Source: Pseudomonas panipatensis (GTDB taxonomy: Bacteria; Pseudomonadota; Gammaproteobacteria; Pseudomonadales; Pseudomonadaceae). Taken from it: a stretch of DNA of 64,000 nt. The stretch is from assembly GCF_900099785.1 (NCBI RefSeq), contig NZ_FNDS01000007.1:124001-188000 (forward strand). The letters run 5' to 3'. The position numbers and the translations under genes are program-made. Below are positions 1 to 10,410 of the stretch, in pieces. The notes under the pieces are model-generated. The model worked only from the letters and a program-made list of their open reading frames with translations, did no database searches and was not told the origin of the DNA. Each line of letters starts with the position of its first letter. The first letter of the stretch is position 1.

Positions 1-2
1 CG

Positions 3-1178
3 CGCCTGTTCAGCGTCACAGGCCTGGCCAGCCATCCCGAATTGCAGAACCCGCCGTTCACCCCGACCATTCCCAAGCTGCTGCAGAAGAAGGAAAACCT
101 CTTCAACGTGCTGGGCAAGCTCGACGTGCTGCTGTTGCACCCGTTCGAGTCCTTCACGCCGGTGATCGACCTGCTGCGCCAGGCCGCCAAGGACCCCAAC
201 GTCCTGGCCATCAAGCAGACCCTGTACCGTTCGGGGGCCAACTCGGAAATCGTCGATGCGCTGGTCGAGGCGGCACGCAATGGCAAGGAAGTCACCGCGG
301 TGATCGAGCTGCGCGCGCGCTTCGACGAAGAATCCAACCTGCAACTGGCCAGCCGCCTGCAACAGGCAGGCGCGGTGGTGATCTACGGCGTGGTCGGCTT
401 CAAGACCCACGCCAAGATGATGCTCATCCTCCGTCGCGAGGATGGCGAGCTGCGCCGCTACGCGCACCTGGGGACCGGCAACTACCACGCCGGCAACGCC
501 CGGCTGTACACCGACTACAGCCTGCTGACCGCCGATGTGGCGCTGTGCGAGGACCTGCACAAGCTGTTCAACCAGCTGATCGGCATGGGCAAGACCCTGC
601 GCATGAAGAAGCTCCTGCACGCGCCCTTCACCTTGAAGAAGAACCTGCTGGAGATGATCAACCGCGAGGCGGCCCAGGCCGCCGAGGGCAAGCCGGCGCA
701 CATCATGGCCAAGGTCAACGCCTTGACCGACCCCAAGGTCATCCGCGCGCTGTACAAGGCCAGTCAGGCCGGGGTGAAGATCGATCTGGTGGTGCGTGGC
801 ATGTGCTGCCTGCGCCCGGGCGTGCCCGGCGTATCGCACAACATCCAGGTGCGCTCCATCATCGGCCGTTTCCTCGAACACAGCCGCATCTACTACTTCC
901 TCAACGGCGGCGACGAGAAGCTCTATCTCTCCAGCGCCGACTGGATGGAGCGCAACCTCGACATGCGCGTCGAGACCTGCTTCCCGGTCGAGGGCAAGAA
1001 ACTGGTGCTGCGGGTCAAGAAGGAGCTCGAGCTCTACATGGCCGACAATACCCAGGCGTGGGTCCTGCAGTCCGACGGCAGCTATCAGCGGCTCGCGCCG
1101 ACCGGCAACCAGAATGCCCGCAATGCCCAGGCGATGCTGCTTGAGCGGCTGTGCACGCCGGTGATCAATTCGCGCTGA
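3..1178 (+). CDS. ppk: Polyphosphate kinase (3' part; 5' end outside window)
   Basis: Makes inorganic polyphosphate by reversible transfer of the ATP gamma-phosphate. The frame is open from the left edge, so about the first 45% of the usual ~690-residue protein is missing and no start can be assigned. The visible part covers the C-terminal phospholipase-D-like domains: an early KTHAKM motif with the family's conserved histidine, then TGNYH, and a second HSRIY motif near residue 290 that is typical of Ppk1. The gene ends at a strong terminator shared with convergent ppx. The ppk/ppx tail-to-tail arrangement is standard in Pseudomonas and puts synthesis and degradation of polyphosphate side by side. 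Confidence 0.97.
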   Translation, partial: RLFSVTGLASHPELQNPPFTPTIPKLLQKKENLFNVLGKLDVLLLHPFESFTPVIDLLRQAAKDPNVLAIKQTLYRSGANSEIVDALVEAARNGKEVTAVIELRARFDEESNLQLASRLQQAGAVVIYGVVGFKTHAKMMLILRREDGELRRYAHLGTGNYHAGNARLYTDYSLLTADVALCEDLHKLFNQLIGMGKTLRMKKLLHAPFTLKKNLLEMINREAAQAAEGKPAHIMAKVNALTDPKVIRALYKASQAGVKIDLVVRGMCCLRPGVPGVSHNIQVRSIIGRFLEHSRIYYFLNGGDEKLYLSSADWMERNLDMRVETCFPVEGKKLVLRVKKELELYMADNTQAWVLQSDGSYQRLAPTGNQNARNAQAMLLERLCTPVINSR

Positions 1179-1205
1179 GCCGCGATTCGCCAGCCCCAAC
1201 GAAAA

Positions 1206-1236
1206 GGCCCTGCCGTCGATGCGGCAGGGCCTTTTT
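1206..1236. terminator. Bidirectional Rho-independent terminator between ppk and ppx
   Basis: A perfect 10-bp stem (1206-1215 with 1222-1231) has a 6-nt loop. It is followed by a T-run on the plus strand and preceded by an A-run (1202-1205), so it can stop transcription from both convergent genes. Confidence 0.9.
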
Positions 1237-1252
1237 GCTTTGCCGGGGAGGC

Positions 1253-2755
1253 TTAGCTGACGCTTAGCTGATAACCGACCCGTTGCAGCCAGGAGGCTTC
1301 CTGCTCGAAGTCGGCCTGGGTCAGCGGATTGGCTTCCAGCCAGCCTTTCGGGAAGCGCACGTCCAGGTTCTTCGGCCCGGCCTTGAGCGTCACCCCGGGC
1401 ATTTCCTGGGTGCCGCGGATGTGATGGAAGAGAATGGCGAAGCGCAGCACGATGCACAGGCGGATCAGCTTGTCGCCTTCCTCGCCCAGTTCGACGAAAC
1501 GGTCCGCCGGGATGTTGCGCCTGTGGCCGCGGACCAGTAGCGCCAGCACCTGCTGGTCCTCACGGGAGAAGCCGGCCAGGTCGGAGTGCTCGATCAGATA
1601 GGCGCCATGCTTGTGGTAGTGGTAGTGCGCGATGTCCAGGCCCAGTTCGTGGACGCGCGCCGCCCAGCCCAGCAATTCGCGGTGCCAGTCGTCCTTCAGT
1701 TCCCAGGCGTCAGCCACTTCGTCCAGGGTCTTGAGCGCCTTGGCCTCGACCCGCGCGGCCTGGTCCAGGTCGACGTGATAGCGCTCGATCAGCGCGCTGA
1801 TGGTGCGCTCGCGCACGTCCTCGTGCTGGTGACGGCCGAGCAGGTCATACAGCACGCCTTCGCGCAGCGCGCCTTCGGAATGGGTCAGTTGCTTCAGTTC
1901 GAGGGCATCGAACAGGGCTTCGACGATGGCCAGGCCGGCCGGGAAGATCGGCCGGCGGTCGGGCTTGATGCCGTCGAGGTCGAGCTTCTCCACTTCGCCG
2001 AGCTTCAGCACCTTGCGCTTGAGCCACGCCAGGCCCTCGGGGTTGATCTCGCCGTTGCCATGGCCGCCGGCCTGGATCGCCAGGCCGACCGAGCGGATGG
2101 TGCCGGAGGCGCCGACCGCCTCGTCCCAGCCGAGGCGGCGCAGGCTGTTTTCGATCGCCATCAGCTCCAGGCGCGCCGAGGTGTAGGCCTGGGCGTAGCG
2201 CGCCGGGGTGATCTTGCCGTCCTTGAAATAGCGCTGGGTGTAGCTGACGCAACCCATCTGCAGGCTTTCGCGCAGTTGCGACTCGAAGCGCTGGCCGATG
2301 ATGAATTCGGTGCTGCCGCCGCCGATATCGGTCACCAGGCGGCGCCCGGCGGTGTCCGGCAGGGTGTGCGACACGCCCAGATAGATGAGGCGGGCCTCTT
2401 CACGACCGGAGATGACTTCCACCGGATGGCCGAGGATTTCTTCGGCGCGGCGGGTGAACTCGATGCGGTTGCGCGCCTCGCGCAGAGCGTTGGTGCCGAC
2501 CACGCGCACGGAGCCCTGCGGCATACCGTTGATCAGTTGGGCGAAACGACGCAGGCAATCGAGGCCGCGTTGCATCGCCTCTTCGTTGAGCAAACGGTCC
2601 TCGCCGATGCCCGCGGCCAGCTGAACCTTCTCGCCGAGGCGCTCAAGGATGCGGATTTCGCCGTGATCGGCCTTGGCCAGGACCATGTGGAAGCTGTTGG
2701 AGCCCAGATCGAGGGCGGCGATCAGCGGGAAGGTCTTGGCAGGGGTGTAAGGCAT
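1253..2755 (-). CDS. ppx: Exopolyphosphatase
   Basis: Releases phosphate processively from polyphosphate chain ends; belongs to the Ppx/GppA branch of the ASKHA superfamily. The N-terminus has the phosphate-1 motif [10 protein letters not shown] and, near residue 145, the phosphate-2 motif DIGGGST. The C-terminal half is the helical HD-like region. I chose the ATG at 2755, giving 500 residues, the usual length. The longer frame to 2863 would add 36 non-family residues. It is transcribed towards ppk. About 190 nt separate its start from divergent trxA. Confidence 0.95.
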   Translation of the reverse strand: MPYTPAKTFPLIAALDLGSNSFHMVLAKADHGEIRILERLGEKVQLAAGIGEDRLLNEEAMQRGLDCLRRFAQLINGMPQGSVRVVGTNALREARNRIEFTRRAEEILGHPVEVISGREEARLIYLGVSHTLPDTAGRRLVTDIGGGSTEFIIGQRFESQLRESLQMGCVSYTQRYFKDGKITPARYAQAYTSARLELMAIENSLRRLGWDEAVGASGTIRSVGLAIQAGGHGNGEINPEGLAWLKRKVLKLGEVEKLDLDGIKPDRRPIFPAGLAIVEALFDALELKQLTHSEGALREGVLYDLLGRHQHEDVRERTISALIERYHVDLDQAARVEAKALKTLDEVADAWELKDDWHRELLGWAARVHELGLDIAHYHYHKHGAYLIEHSDLAGFSREDQQVLALLVRGHRRNIPADRFVELGEEGDKLIRLCIVLRFAILFHHIRGTQEMPGVTLKAGPKNLDVRFPKGWLEANPLTQADFEQEASWLQRVGYQLSVS

Positions 2756-2947
2756 GTTGGAAAAGGTCCCATGGTGAACCCCGACATCCTGCCACGATAG
2801 GCCCCGAGTGCCAACGAAAGCCAGGCCATCGATCGACTTTCGCCGCGATCGCGATAGTGACACTCAATCGCCTGCGCCTTTCGAAGGCGTTCAAGCCGGG
2901 CTATGATGGCGGTCACTTTTTCGCATCCGATCCCACGGAGAGATTTC

Positions 2948-3274
2948 ATGAGCGAACATATCGTCAGCGTTACCGATGCCAGCTTCGAGCAGGATGTGCT
3001 GAAGGCCGATGGTCCAGTACTGGTGGACTACTGGGCCGAGTGGTGCGGTCCGTGCAAGATGATCGCACCGGTACTCGACGAGATCGCCAAGGACTATCAG
3101 GGCAAACTGAAGGTCTGCAAGCTGAACATCGACGAGAACCAGGACACCCCGCCGAAGTACGGCGTGCGCGGCATCCCGACCCTGATGCTGTTCAAGGGCG
3201 GCAATGTCGAAGCGACCAAGGTCGGCGCCCTGTCCAAGTCGCAATTGGCGGCGTTCCTCGACAGCAACATCTGA
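2948..3274 (+). CDS. trxA: Thioredoxin
   Basis: Cytoplasmic protein-disulfide reductant, recycled by thioredoxin reductase. The product is 108 residues with the active site WCGPCK at positions 32-37 and the cis-Pro segment GIPT, the canonical single-domain form. The ATG at 2948 is preceded by a GGAGAG ribosome site. The upstream in-frame start at 2903 would add 15 unrelated residues. It is followed by its own terminator, so it is probably monocistronic although rho lies just downstream in the same direction. Confidence 0.97.
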   Translation: MSEHIVSVTDASFEQDVLKADGPVLVDYWAEWCGPCKMIAPVLDEIAKDYQGKLKVCKLNIDENQDTPPKYGVRGIPTLMLFKGGNVEATKVGALSKSQLAAFLDSNI

Positions 3275-3294
3275 GTCGATCCGCCGCGAAAAAG

Positions 3295-3319
3295 GCCCCG
3301 CAAATGGCGGGGCTTTTTT
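3295..3319 (+). terminator. Rho-independent terminator after trxA
   Basis: A 7-bp GC stem (3295-3301 with 3307-3313), a 5-nt loop and six T residues. It separates trxA from the rho leader. Confidence 0.9.
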
Positions 3320-3519
3320 CTGCCTGTCCCCTAGACGCCTATGGGCACCGATGTTAGAGTCGGCCGCACAACGTGGTTTACGTTGTTCCCTGCAAGCCGT
3401 CGCCGACGCAGTTCCTATTCGTATTTCCAAGCGATCCTGTCGTCACTCTGCGGCACGGCCTTTCAAGCTCTCACGCTTGTTTCCCTTACTCTCTTTCATC
3501 TCATTTACTCCTCCTTCAT
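3320..3519 (+). promoter_or_regulatory. rho 5' leader, pyrimidine-rich and without a Shine-Dalgarno site
   Basis: About 200 nt without a gene between the trxA terminator and rho. It holds a perfect 7-bp hairpin (3368-3374 with 3380-3386, loop GGTTT). From about 3465 to 3519 it becomes almost pure C/T. No purine-rich ribosome site precedes the start codon; the nearest sequence is CTCCTCC, which has the sense of the 16S 3' end and cannot pair with it. A conserved leader RNA upstream of rho (Pseudomon-Rho motif) is known in Pseudomonas. That this region is that motif is inference. A pyrimidine-rich leader also fits Rho autoregulation. Confidence 0.5.
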
Positions 3520-4782
<1,263 letters not shown>

Positions 4783-4800
4783 GCGCTCAGGTTGCACGAT

Positions 4801-4826
4801 AAGGCCGGGGAAACCCGGCCTTCGTG
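4801..4826 (+). terminator. Terminator-like hairpin after rho
   Basis: A 9-bp stem (4801-4809 with 4814-4822) closed by a GAAA tetraloop. The tail is only moderately T-rich. Confidence 0.75.
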
Positions 4827-4891
4827 TTTCTGCGAGGCGTTGTTAACGGCTAAACTGTCGCATCTTCCCGCCATACGTCATCGAGACCTCC

Positions 4892-6358
4892 ATGCAGTAT
4901 CGCGACCTGCGCGACTTCATCGCAGCCCTGGAACAGCGCGGCCAGCTCAAGCGCATCCAGGCGCCGGTTTCCCCCGTGCTGGAAATGACCGAGGTGTGCG
5001 ACCGCACCCTGCGCGCCAAAGGCCCGGCCCTGTTGTTCGAGCGACCGACCGGCTTCGACATCCCGGTGCTCGGCAACCTCTTCGGCACGCCCGAGCGTGT
5101 CGCCCTAGGCATGGGCGCGGAGGATGTCTCCGAACTGCGCGAAATCGGCAAGCTGCTGGCCTTCCTCAAGGAACCGGAGCCGCCGAAAGGCCTGAAGGAT
5201 GCCTGGTCCAAGTTGCCGATCTTCAAGAAGGTTCTGTCCATGGCGCCCAAGGTGCTCAAGGACGGCCCCTGCCAGGAAGTCATCGAAGAAGGCGATGCCG
5301 TCGACCTGGGCAAGCTGCCGGTGCAGACCTGCTGGCCGGGCGACGTCGGTCCGCTGATCACCTGGGGCCTGACCGTCACCCGCGGGCCGAACAAGGAACG
5401 GCAGAACCTCGGCATCTACCGCCAGCAGGTGATTGGCCGCAACAAGGTCATCATGCGCTGGCTCAGCCATCGCGGCGGCGCCCTCGACTACCGCGAGTGG
5501 TGCCAGAAATACCCGGACCGTCCCTATCCGGTGGCGGTGGCCCTGGGCGCCGATCCGGCGACCATCCTCGGTGCCGTGACCCCGGTGCCGGACAGCCTCT
5601 CCGAATACGCCTTCGCCGGCCTGTTGCGCGGACACAAGACCGAGCTGGTGAAGTGCGTCGGCAGTGACCTGCAGGTGCCGGCCAGCGCCGAGATCGTCCT
5701 CGAGGGGGTGATCCACCCCGGCGAGATGGCCGATGAAGGCCCCTATGGCGACCATACCGGCTACTACAACGAGGTGGACCGCTTCCCGGTGTTCACCGTC
5801 GAGCGCATCACCCGTCGGCAGAAGCCGATCTACCACAGCACCTACACCGGGCGGCCGCCGGATGAGCCGGCGATCCTCGGCGTGGCGCTGAACGAAGTCT
5901 TCGTGCCGATCCTGCAGAAGCAGTTCCCCGAGATCACCGACTTCTACCTGCCGCCGGAAGGCTGCTCGTACCGCATGGCGGTGGTGACCATGAAGAAGCA
6001 GTACCCCGGCCACGCCAAGCGCGTCATGTTGGGTGTCTGGTCGTTCCTGCGACAGTTCATGTACACCAAATTCGTCATAGTGACCGACGATGACATCAAT
6101 GCGCGGGACTGGAACGACGTGATCTGGGCGATCACCACGCGCATGGACCCCAAGCGTGACACTGTGATGATCGACAATACGCCTATCGACTACCTCGACT
6201 TCGCCTCGCCGGTTTCCGGCCTGGGCTCGAAGATGGGCCTCGACGCCACCCACAAGTGGCCCGGCGAGACCAGCCGCGAGTGGGGCCGCGCCATCGTCAA
6301 GGACGAGGCGGTGACGCGCCGCGTCGACGAAATCTGGGCCAGCCTGGGGATCGATTGA
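4892..6358 (+). CDS. ubiD: 4-hydroxy-3-polyprenylbenzoate decarboxylase
   Basis: Decarboxylates 3-polyprenyl-4-hydroxybenzoate in ubiquinone synthesis using the prenylated flavin made by UbiX. The 488-residue product is full length for the family, begins [10 protein letters not shown] and keeps the conserved central region around [11 protein letters not shown]. The gene follows rho by about 110 nt. UbiH and UbiI for later steps of the pathway are encoded 12-15 kb downstream. The next gene, a flavoprotein reductase, starts 35 nt after the stop and is probably cotranscribed. Confidence 0.95.
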   Translation: MQYRDLRDFIAALEQRGQLKRIQAPVSPVLEMTEVCDRTLRAKGPALLFERPTGFDIPVLGNLFGTPERVALGMGAEDVSELREIGKLLAFLKEPEPPKGLKDAWSKLPIFKKVLSMAPKVLKDGPCQEVIEEGDAVDLGKLPVQTCWPGDVGPLITWGLTVTRGPNKERQNLGIYRQQVIGRNKVIMRWLSHRGGALDYREWCQKYPDRPYPVAVALGADPATILGAVTPVPDSLSEYAFAGLLRGHKTELVKCVGSDLQVPASAEIVLEGVIHPGEMADEGPYGDHTGYYNEVDRFPVFTVERITRRQKPIYHSTYTGRPPDEPAILGVALNEVFVPILQKQFPEITDFYLPPEGCSYRMAVVTMKKQYPGHAKRVMLGVWSFLRQFMYTKFVIVTDDDINARDWNDVIWAITTRMDPKRDTVMIDNTPIDYLDFASPVSGLGSKMGLDATHKWPGETSREWGRAIVKDEAVTRRVDEIWASLGID

Positions 6359-6392
6359 TGGGTGCGCGCAGTATCCGCCGCGGAGGCGCGGC

Positions 6393-7355
6393 ATGAGAGT
6401 CACCCTGCAACCGTCCGGCGCCAGCTTCGAGGCGCTGCCCGGCGAACGCATCCTCGACGCCGCGCGGCGCCTGGGCTTCGACTGCCCGCAGGCGTGCCGC
6501 AATGGCAATTGCCATGTCTGTGCGGCGCTGCTGGTGGAAGGCCGTGCCCGGCAGTCCGGCGAAGTACGTGAGCATGGCGAGGTATTCACTTGCCTGGCCG
6601 AGCCCCTGGAAGACTGCGTGCTGCACTGGGACGGCGTGCTCGCCCCCGGCGAGCTGCCGCTGCGCAAGCTGGCCTGCCAGGTCACTCTGTGCCAGCCGGT
6701 GGGCGGCGATGTCTGGCGTGTGCGCCTGCGCGCCCCGGCTGGCAAGCCGCCGCGCTACCACGCCGGGCAATACCTGCTGATCGAACGCGAAGGCGGCAGC
6801 TCGGCCTTCTCCCTGGCTTCGGCCCCCCATGAGGGGCGCGACCTGGAGCTGCACATCCTGGCCCGTGAGAACAGCGCCATCCAGTTGCTCGAACAGCTGC
6901 AGCGTGAACGCATCGCCCGCGTTCAGTTGCCGTTTGGCGATGCACACCTGGCCGAGCTGCCCGCCGGTCCCCTGGTGTTGATCGCCGCCGGCACCGGCAT
7001 GGCGCAGATGCACAGCCTGATCGAGCACTGCCGTGCCCAGGGCTTCGTCCATCCGGTGCACCTCTACTGGGGCGTGCGCCGGCCGGAAGACTTCTACGAA
7101 CTGCCGCACTGGAGCGAGTGGAAGACGCTGCCGAACCTGTACCTGCACAAGGTGGTCAGCGATCTCTGTGGCTGGGACGGCCGCTGTGGCCTGCTGCACG
7201 AGGCGGTGTGCGAGGATTTCGCCGACCTCGGTGCGCTGAGCGTCTACGCCAGCGGCTCGCCGGCGATGGTCTACGCCACGCTCGACGCCCTGGTGGCGGC
7301 TGGCATGGACGCGCACCAGATGCGCGCCGACGTCTTCGCCTACGCGCCGCGCTGA
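6393..7355 (+). CDS. 2Fe-2S ferredoxin-NAD(P)H oxidoreductase (CDP-6-deoxyglucoseen reductase-like)
   Basis: The 320-residue product joins an N-terminal plant-type 2Fe-2S ferredoxin domain to a ferredoxin-reductase-type FAD/NAD(P)H domain. The iron-sulfur ligands are in CPQACRNGNCHVC (residues about 31-43) plus a later cysteine in TCLAEP. The FAD-binding RYHAGQYL segment and the nucleotide-binding GTGMAQ segment follow. It would pass electrons from NAD(P)H through FAD to the cluster; the partner is not evident. Its tight spacing with ubiD suggests, but does not show, a link to quinone synthesis. Similar proteins are named AscD or Fre-like. The physiological role is unknown. Confidence 0.85.
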   Translation: MRVTLQPSGASFEALPGERILDAARRLGFDCPQACRNGNCHVCAALLVEGRARQSGEVREHGEVFTCLAEPLEDCVLHWDGVLAPGELPLRKLACQVTLCQPVGGDVWRVRLRAPAGKPPRYHAGQYLLIEREGGSSAFSLASAPHEGRDLELHILARENSAIQLLEQLQRERIARVQLPFGDAHLAELPAGPLVLIAAGTGMAQMHSLIEHCRAQGFVHPVHLYWGVRRPEDFYELPHWSEWKTLPNLYLHKVVSDLCGWDGRCGLLHEAVCEDFADLGALSVYASGSPAMVYATLDALVAAGMDAHQMRADVFAYAPR

Positions 7356-7660
7356 GGGCCGCCCCCGGCTAAGGCCTGGGAGCATTCGGCGCGCTGGCGA
7401 CCCAGTGCCCACTGCGGGTGGATGCGCTGCCGCACGACTAATGGCGAGGCACAGAAGCGTCAGTTGCGCGAGCGCTTCAGGCCGCTGTGCCGCTGACGGG
7501 GAGGGCGGATAGCCTTCCGGTTATCCGCCGTTCATTTGCGTGATCCTTCGGCGGATGACGCGTGAGGCGTCATGCGCCCCACGCGGAGTGCCCGGGACGG
7601 GCGCTTCGGCTCGGTTTGGGCGGTGCCCTCTCCCGTGCCGTCGGATCCGTTCAAACAGCC
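7356..7660. other. Intergenic region with two hairpins, no gene seen
   Basis: About 305 nt between two convergent genes. It contains two perfect inverted repeats: an 8-bp stem at 7504-7511/7522-7529 and a 7-bp stem at 7555-7561/7567-7573. A third, looser pair (GGCACAG...CTGTGCC) lies in 7453-7496. The hairpins may end transcription from both sides, though neither has a clear T-tract. I see no supported coding frame. Confidence 0.6.
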
Positions 7661-8638
7661 TCAGCGCACCGTCACCACCACCTTGCCCACCGCGCGCCGC
7701 TGGCCGAGGTGGTTGATCGCGTCGGCCGCCTTCTCCAGCGGGTAGGTCTGCGACACCAGCGGCTTCAGCTTGCCTTCGCCGAACCACTGGAACAGTTGCT
7801 GGAAGTTCGCCGCGTTGTCCTGCGGCTGGCGCTGGGCGAAGGCGCCCCAGAACACCCCGACCAGCGCCGCGCCCTTGAGCAACGGCAGGTTGGCCGGCAG
7901 CGAGGGGATGGTTCCGCTGGCGAAGCCGACCACCAGCATGCGGCCGTTCCAGGCGATGCTGCGGAAGGCTTCCTCGAACAGCTCGCCGCCGACCGGATCG
8001 TAGATCACATCGACACCCTGGCCGCCGGTGATCTCCTTGAGCTTGTCCTTCAGGCTGCCTTCGCTGTAGTTGATCAGCACATCGGCGCCAGCGGCTTTCG
8101 CCACCTCCAGCTTGGCCTCGCTGCTGGCCGCGGCGATCACCTTGGCGCCCATGGCCTTGCCGATCTCCACCGCCGCCAGGCCGACGCCACCGGAGGCGCC
8201 GAGCACCAGCAGGGTTTCGCCCGGCTGCAGGTTGGCGCGCTGCTTGAGCGCGTGCATCGAGGTGCCGTAGGTCATGCCGAACGCCGCGGCGGTGGTGAAG
8301 TCCATGCCCGCCGGGATCGGCAGCACGTTGTAGCCACCCACCGCCACCTGCTCGGCGAAGCTACCCCAGCCGGTGAGGGCGATGACCCGGTCGCCGGGCT
8401 TGAGGTGGCTGACCTTCTCGCCGACCGCGGCAACCACGCCGGCCGCCTCGCCGCCCGGAGAGAAGGGGAAGGGCGGCTTGAACTGGTATTTGCCCTCGAT
8501 GATCAGGGTGTCGGGGAAGTTCACCCCGGCGGCGTGCACCTCCAGCAGGACTTCGTTCTTCTTCGGCTCGGGGCTGGCGACTTCTTCCAGGACCAGGGTT
8601 TCGGCGGGGCCGAAGGCTTTGCACAGCACGGCTTTCAT
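7661..8638 (-). CDS. NADPH:quinone oxidoreductase-type MDR dehydrogenase
   Basis: Zinc-independent medium-chain dehydrogenase/reductase of the QOR class, 325 residues, predicted to reduce quinones or enones with NADPH. The N-terminal GroES-like domain starts MKAVLCKAFG. The nucleotide-binding motif GASGGVGLAAVEIGKAMG sits near residues 145-162, followed by an IYDPVGG segment typical of QOR2/YhdH-like proteins. No structural or catalytic zinc cysteine cluster is visible. It is monocistronic by position, with divergent neighbours on its 5' side. The exact substrate cannot be read from sequence. Confidence 0.9.
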   Translation of the reverse strand: MKAVLCKAFGPAETLVLEEVASPEPKKNEVLLEVHAAGVNFPDTLIIEGKYQFKPPFPFSPGGEAAGVVAAVGEKVSHLKPGDRVIALTGWGSFAEQVAVGGYNVLPIPAGMDFTTAAAFGMTYGTSMHALKQRANLQPGETLLVLGASGGVGLAAVEIGKAMGAKVIAAASSEAKLEVAKAAGADVLINYSEGSLKDKLKEITGGQGVDVIYDPVGGELFEEAFRSIAWNGRMLVVGFASGTIPSLPANLPLLKGAALVGVFWGAFAQRQPQDNAANFQQLFQWFGEGKLKPLVSQTYPLEKAADAINHLGQRRAVGKVVVTVR

Positions 8639-8796
8639 CGGGGCAGGACTCCTTTCGAGTGATGCCGGGAGTGTAGAAGTGGTGGACGGCGGGGCCTATC
8701 AGAATCGCCCCGGTTGATGCCGCTGTATAACGCCCGGGCTTGGGCCGCGGCGATTGTCTGGCTATGCTAGCGGGCATCATTTCCGGAGAAGTCGTC

Positions 8797-9216
8797 TTGA
8801 GAGCATTCCTCGCCCTGCTGCTGTTCCTGACCCTGAGCCCGCTGGCACTGGCCGAAGAGGCTGCCAAGGCGGAAGGCGGCAAAGACGAAGCCACCAAGGT
8901 CATGTTCGTCGACCTCACGCCGGCGCTGGTGGGTAACTACGGCAGCGGTCCCAAGCTCAAGTACTTCAAGGCCGATATCGCCCTCAAGGTCACCGGCAAG
9001 GAGGCCAAGGACAAGGTCGAGCACCACGAGCCGCTGCTGCGCAACCAGTTGATCATGCTTTTCGCCCAACAGACCGACGACACCCTGGGTAGCGTCGATG
9101 CCAAGGAAAAACTGCGCCAGGAGGCGCTGAAGCAAATCCAGACGGTCCTCAACGAGGAGGAAGGGAAGCCTTTGGTCGACGATCTGTTGTTCAACAATCT
9201 GATCGTTCAACCCTAA
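8797..9216 (+). CDS. FliL-like domain protein with signal peptide
   Basis: A 139-residue exported or membrane-anchored protein. I chose the TTG at 8797 because a GGAGAAG ribosome site precedes it and the product then begins with a clean hydrophobic signal (RAFLALLLFL...ALAEE). The longer frame from 8740 has no such signal. The rest matches the FliL C-terminal domain: an FVDLTP segment, then a region ending RNQLIMLF and a KQIQTVL helix. FliL proteins associate with the flagellar basal body or stator, but no flagellar gene is nearby. The flagellar role is therefore doubtful. Confidence 0.8.
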   Translation: MRAFLALLLFLTLSPLALAEEAAKAEGGKDEATKVMFVDLTPALVGNYGSGPKLKYFKADIALKVTGKEAKDKVEHHEPLLRNQLIMLFAQQTDDTLGSVDAKEKLRQEALKQIQTVLNEEEGKPLVDDLLFNNLIVQP

Positions 9217-9306
9217 GCCGCTGATTGCCCGGTAGGGCTAATCCGGGCGTGCCTGATTTGTATCAAGGCCCTTTCGCCACTAATCGCTGAAGATCCCCAC
9301 CATATT

Positions 9307-9319
9307 GGTCAAGTTGACC
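9307..9319. promoter_or_regulatory. Perfect 13-bp palindrome upstream of the exporter operon
   Basis: GGTCAAGTTGACC is a perfect inverted repeat with a single central base, 17 nt before the ATG of the HlyD-family gene. Its placement suggests an operator or a short 5'-UTR hairpin. No regulator gene is adjacent. Confidence 0.35.
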
Positions 9320-9336
9320 GTTGAGCAGGGGTTACG

Positions 9337-10410
9337 ATGAAGGGAAACGCAAAGCGTTGGCTGGTTCGTGGGGGCATTCTCGCGGCGATCGCCGTGGTCG
9401 CCGCACTGGCTTGGCAGACCCTCCGCCCGAGCGGGCTCGGTGAAGGTTTCGCCAGCGGCAATGGCCGCATCGAGGCGACCGAAGTGGACGTTGCCACCAA
9501 GCTTCCCGGGCGTGTCGCCGAAATCAGAGTCGACGAGGGCGACTTCGTCCGGGTCGGCGATGTGGTCGCGCGCATGGACACCCAGGTGCTCGAAGCCCAG
9601 TTGGCCCAGGCCCAGGCCGAGGCGCGCCAGGCGCAGAATGCCAAGCGCACCGCCGAGTCGCTGGTGGCCCAGCGCAACAGCGAAAAGGACACCGCCGAGG
9701 CGGTGGTGGCGCAGCGTCAGGCCGAACTGACCGCCGCGCAGAAGCGCTTCGCCCGTACCGAAGCGCTGGTCAAGCGCAATGCCCTGCCATTGCAGCAACT
9801 GGATGACGACCGCGCCGTCCTGCAGAGCGCGCAGGCGGCCTTGTCCGCCGCACGCTCGCAAGTCATCTCGGCGCAAGCGGCGATCGAGGCCGGGCGTTCC
9901 CAGGTGATCGAAGCGCAATCCGCCATCGAGGCCGCCACCGCCAGCGTCGCGCGCTTGCAGGCGGACATCGACGACAGCCTGCTCAAGGCCCCGCGCAACG
10001 GCCGCGTGCAATACCGCGTGGCGCAACCGGGCGAAGTCCTGGCGGCCGGCGGCAAGCTGCTCAACATGGTCGACCTGGCCGACGTCTACATGACCTTCTT
10101 CCTGCCCGCCATGCAGGCCGGCAAGGTCCAGCTCGGTCAGGAGGTGCGCCTGGTGATAGACGCGGTGCCGCAGTACGTGATTCCAGCCAAGGTGTCCTAC
10201 GTCGCCAGCGTCGCCCAGTTCACCCCGAAGACCGTGGAAACCGCCAGCGAGCGCGAGAAACTGATGTTCCGCGTCAAGGCGCGTCTCGATCCGGCGCTGC
10301 TGCAGAAGTACATCACCTACGTGAAGACCGGCGTGCCGGGCATGGCCTATATGCGCCTCGACCCTAACGCGCAGTGGCCGGACAAGCTGCAGATCAAGGT
10401 TCCGCAATGA
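9337..10410 (+). CDS. HlyD-family membrane fusion protein
   Basis: Periplasmic adaptor subunit of an ABC exporter, 357 residues. A single N-terminal membrane anchor lies at about residues 8-28. A biotinyl-lipoyl half-domain follows ([12 protein letters not shown]), then a long alanine/glutamine-rich coiled-coil hairpin at about 80-200, the second lipoyl half near [13 protein letters not shown], and a beta-barrel. The stop overlaps the start of the ABC gene (ATGA), which indicates translational coupling. The gene set equals E. coli yhiI-rbbA-yhhJ. The substrate is unknown; drug or toxic-compound export is a reasonable guess. Confidence 0.92.
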   Translation: MKGNAKRWLVRGGILAAIAVVAALAWQTLRPSGLGEGFASGNGRIEATEVDVATKLPGRVAEIRVDEGDFVRVGDVVARMDTQVLEAQLAQAQAEARQAQNAKRTAESLVAQRNSEKDTAEAVVAQRQAELTAAQKRFARTEALVKRNALPLQQLDDDRAVLQSAQAALSAARSQVISAQAAIEAGRSQVIEAQSAIEAATASVARLQADIDDSLLKAPRNGRVQYRVAQPGEVLAAGGKLLNMVDLADVYMTFFLPAMQAGKVQLGQEVRLVIDAVPQYVIPAKVSYVASVAQFTPKTVETASEREKLMFRVKARLDPALLQKYITYVKTGVPGMAYMRLDPNAQWPDKLQIKVPQ

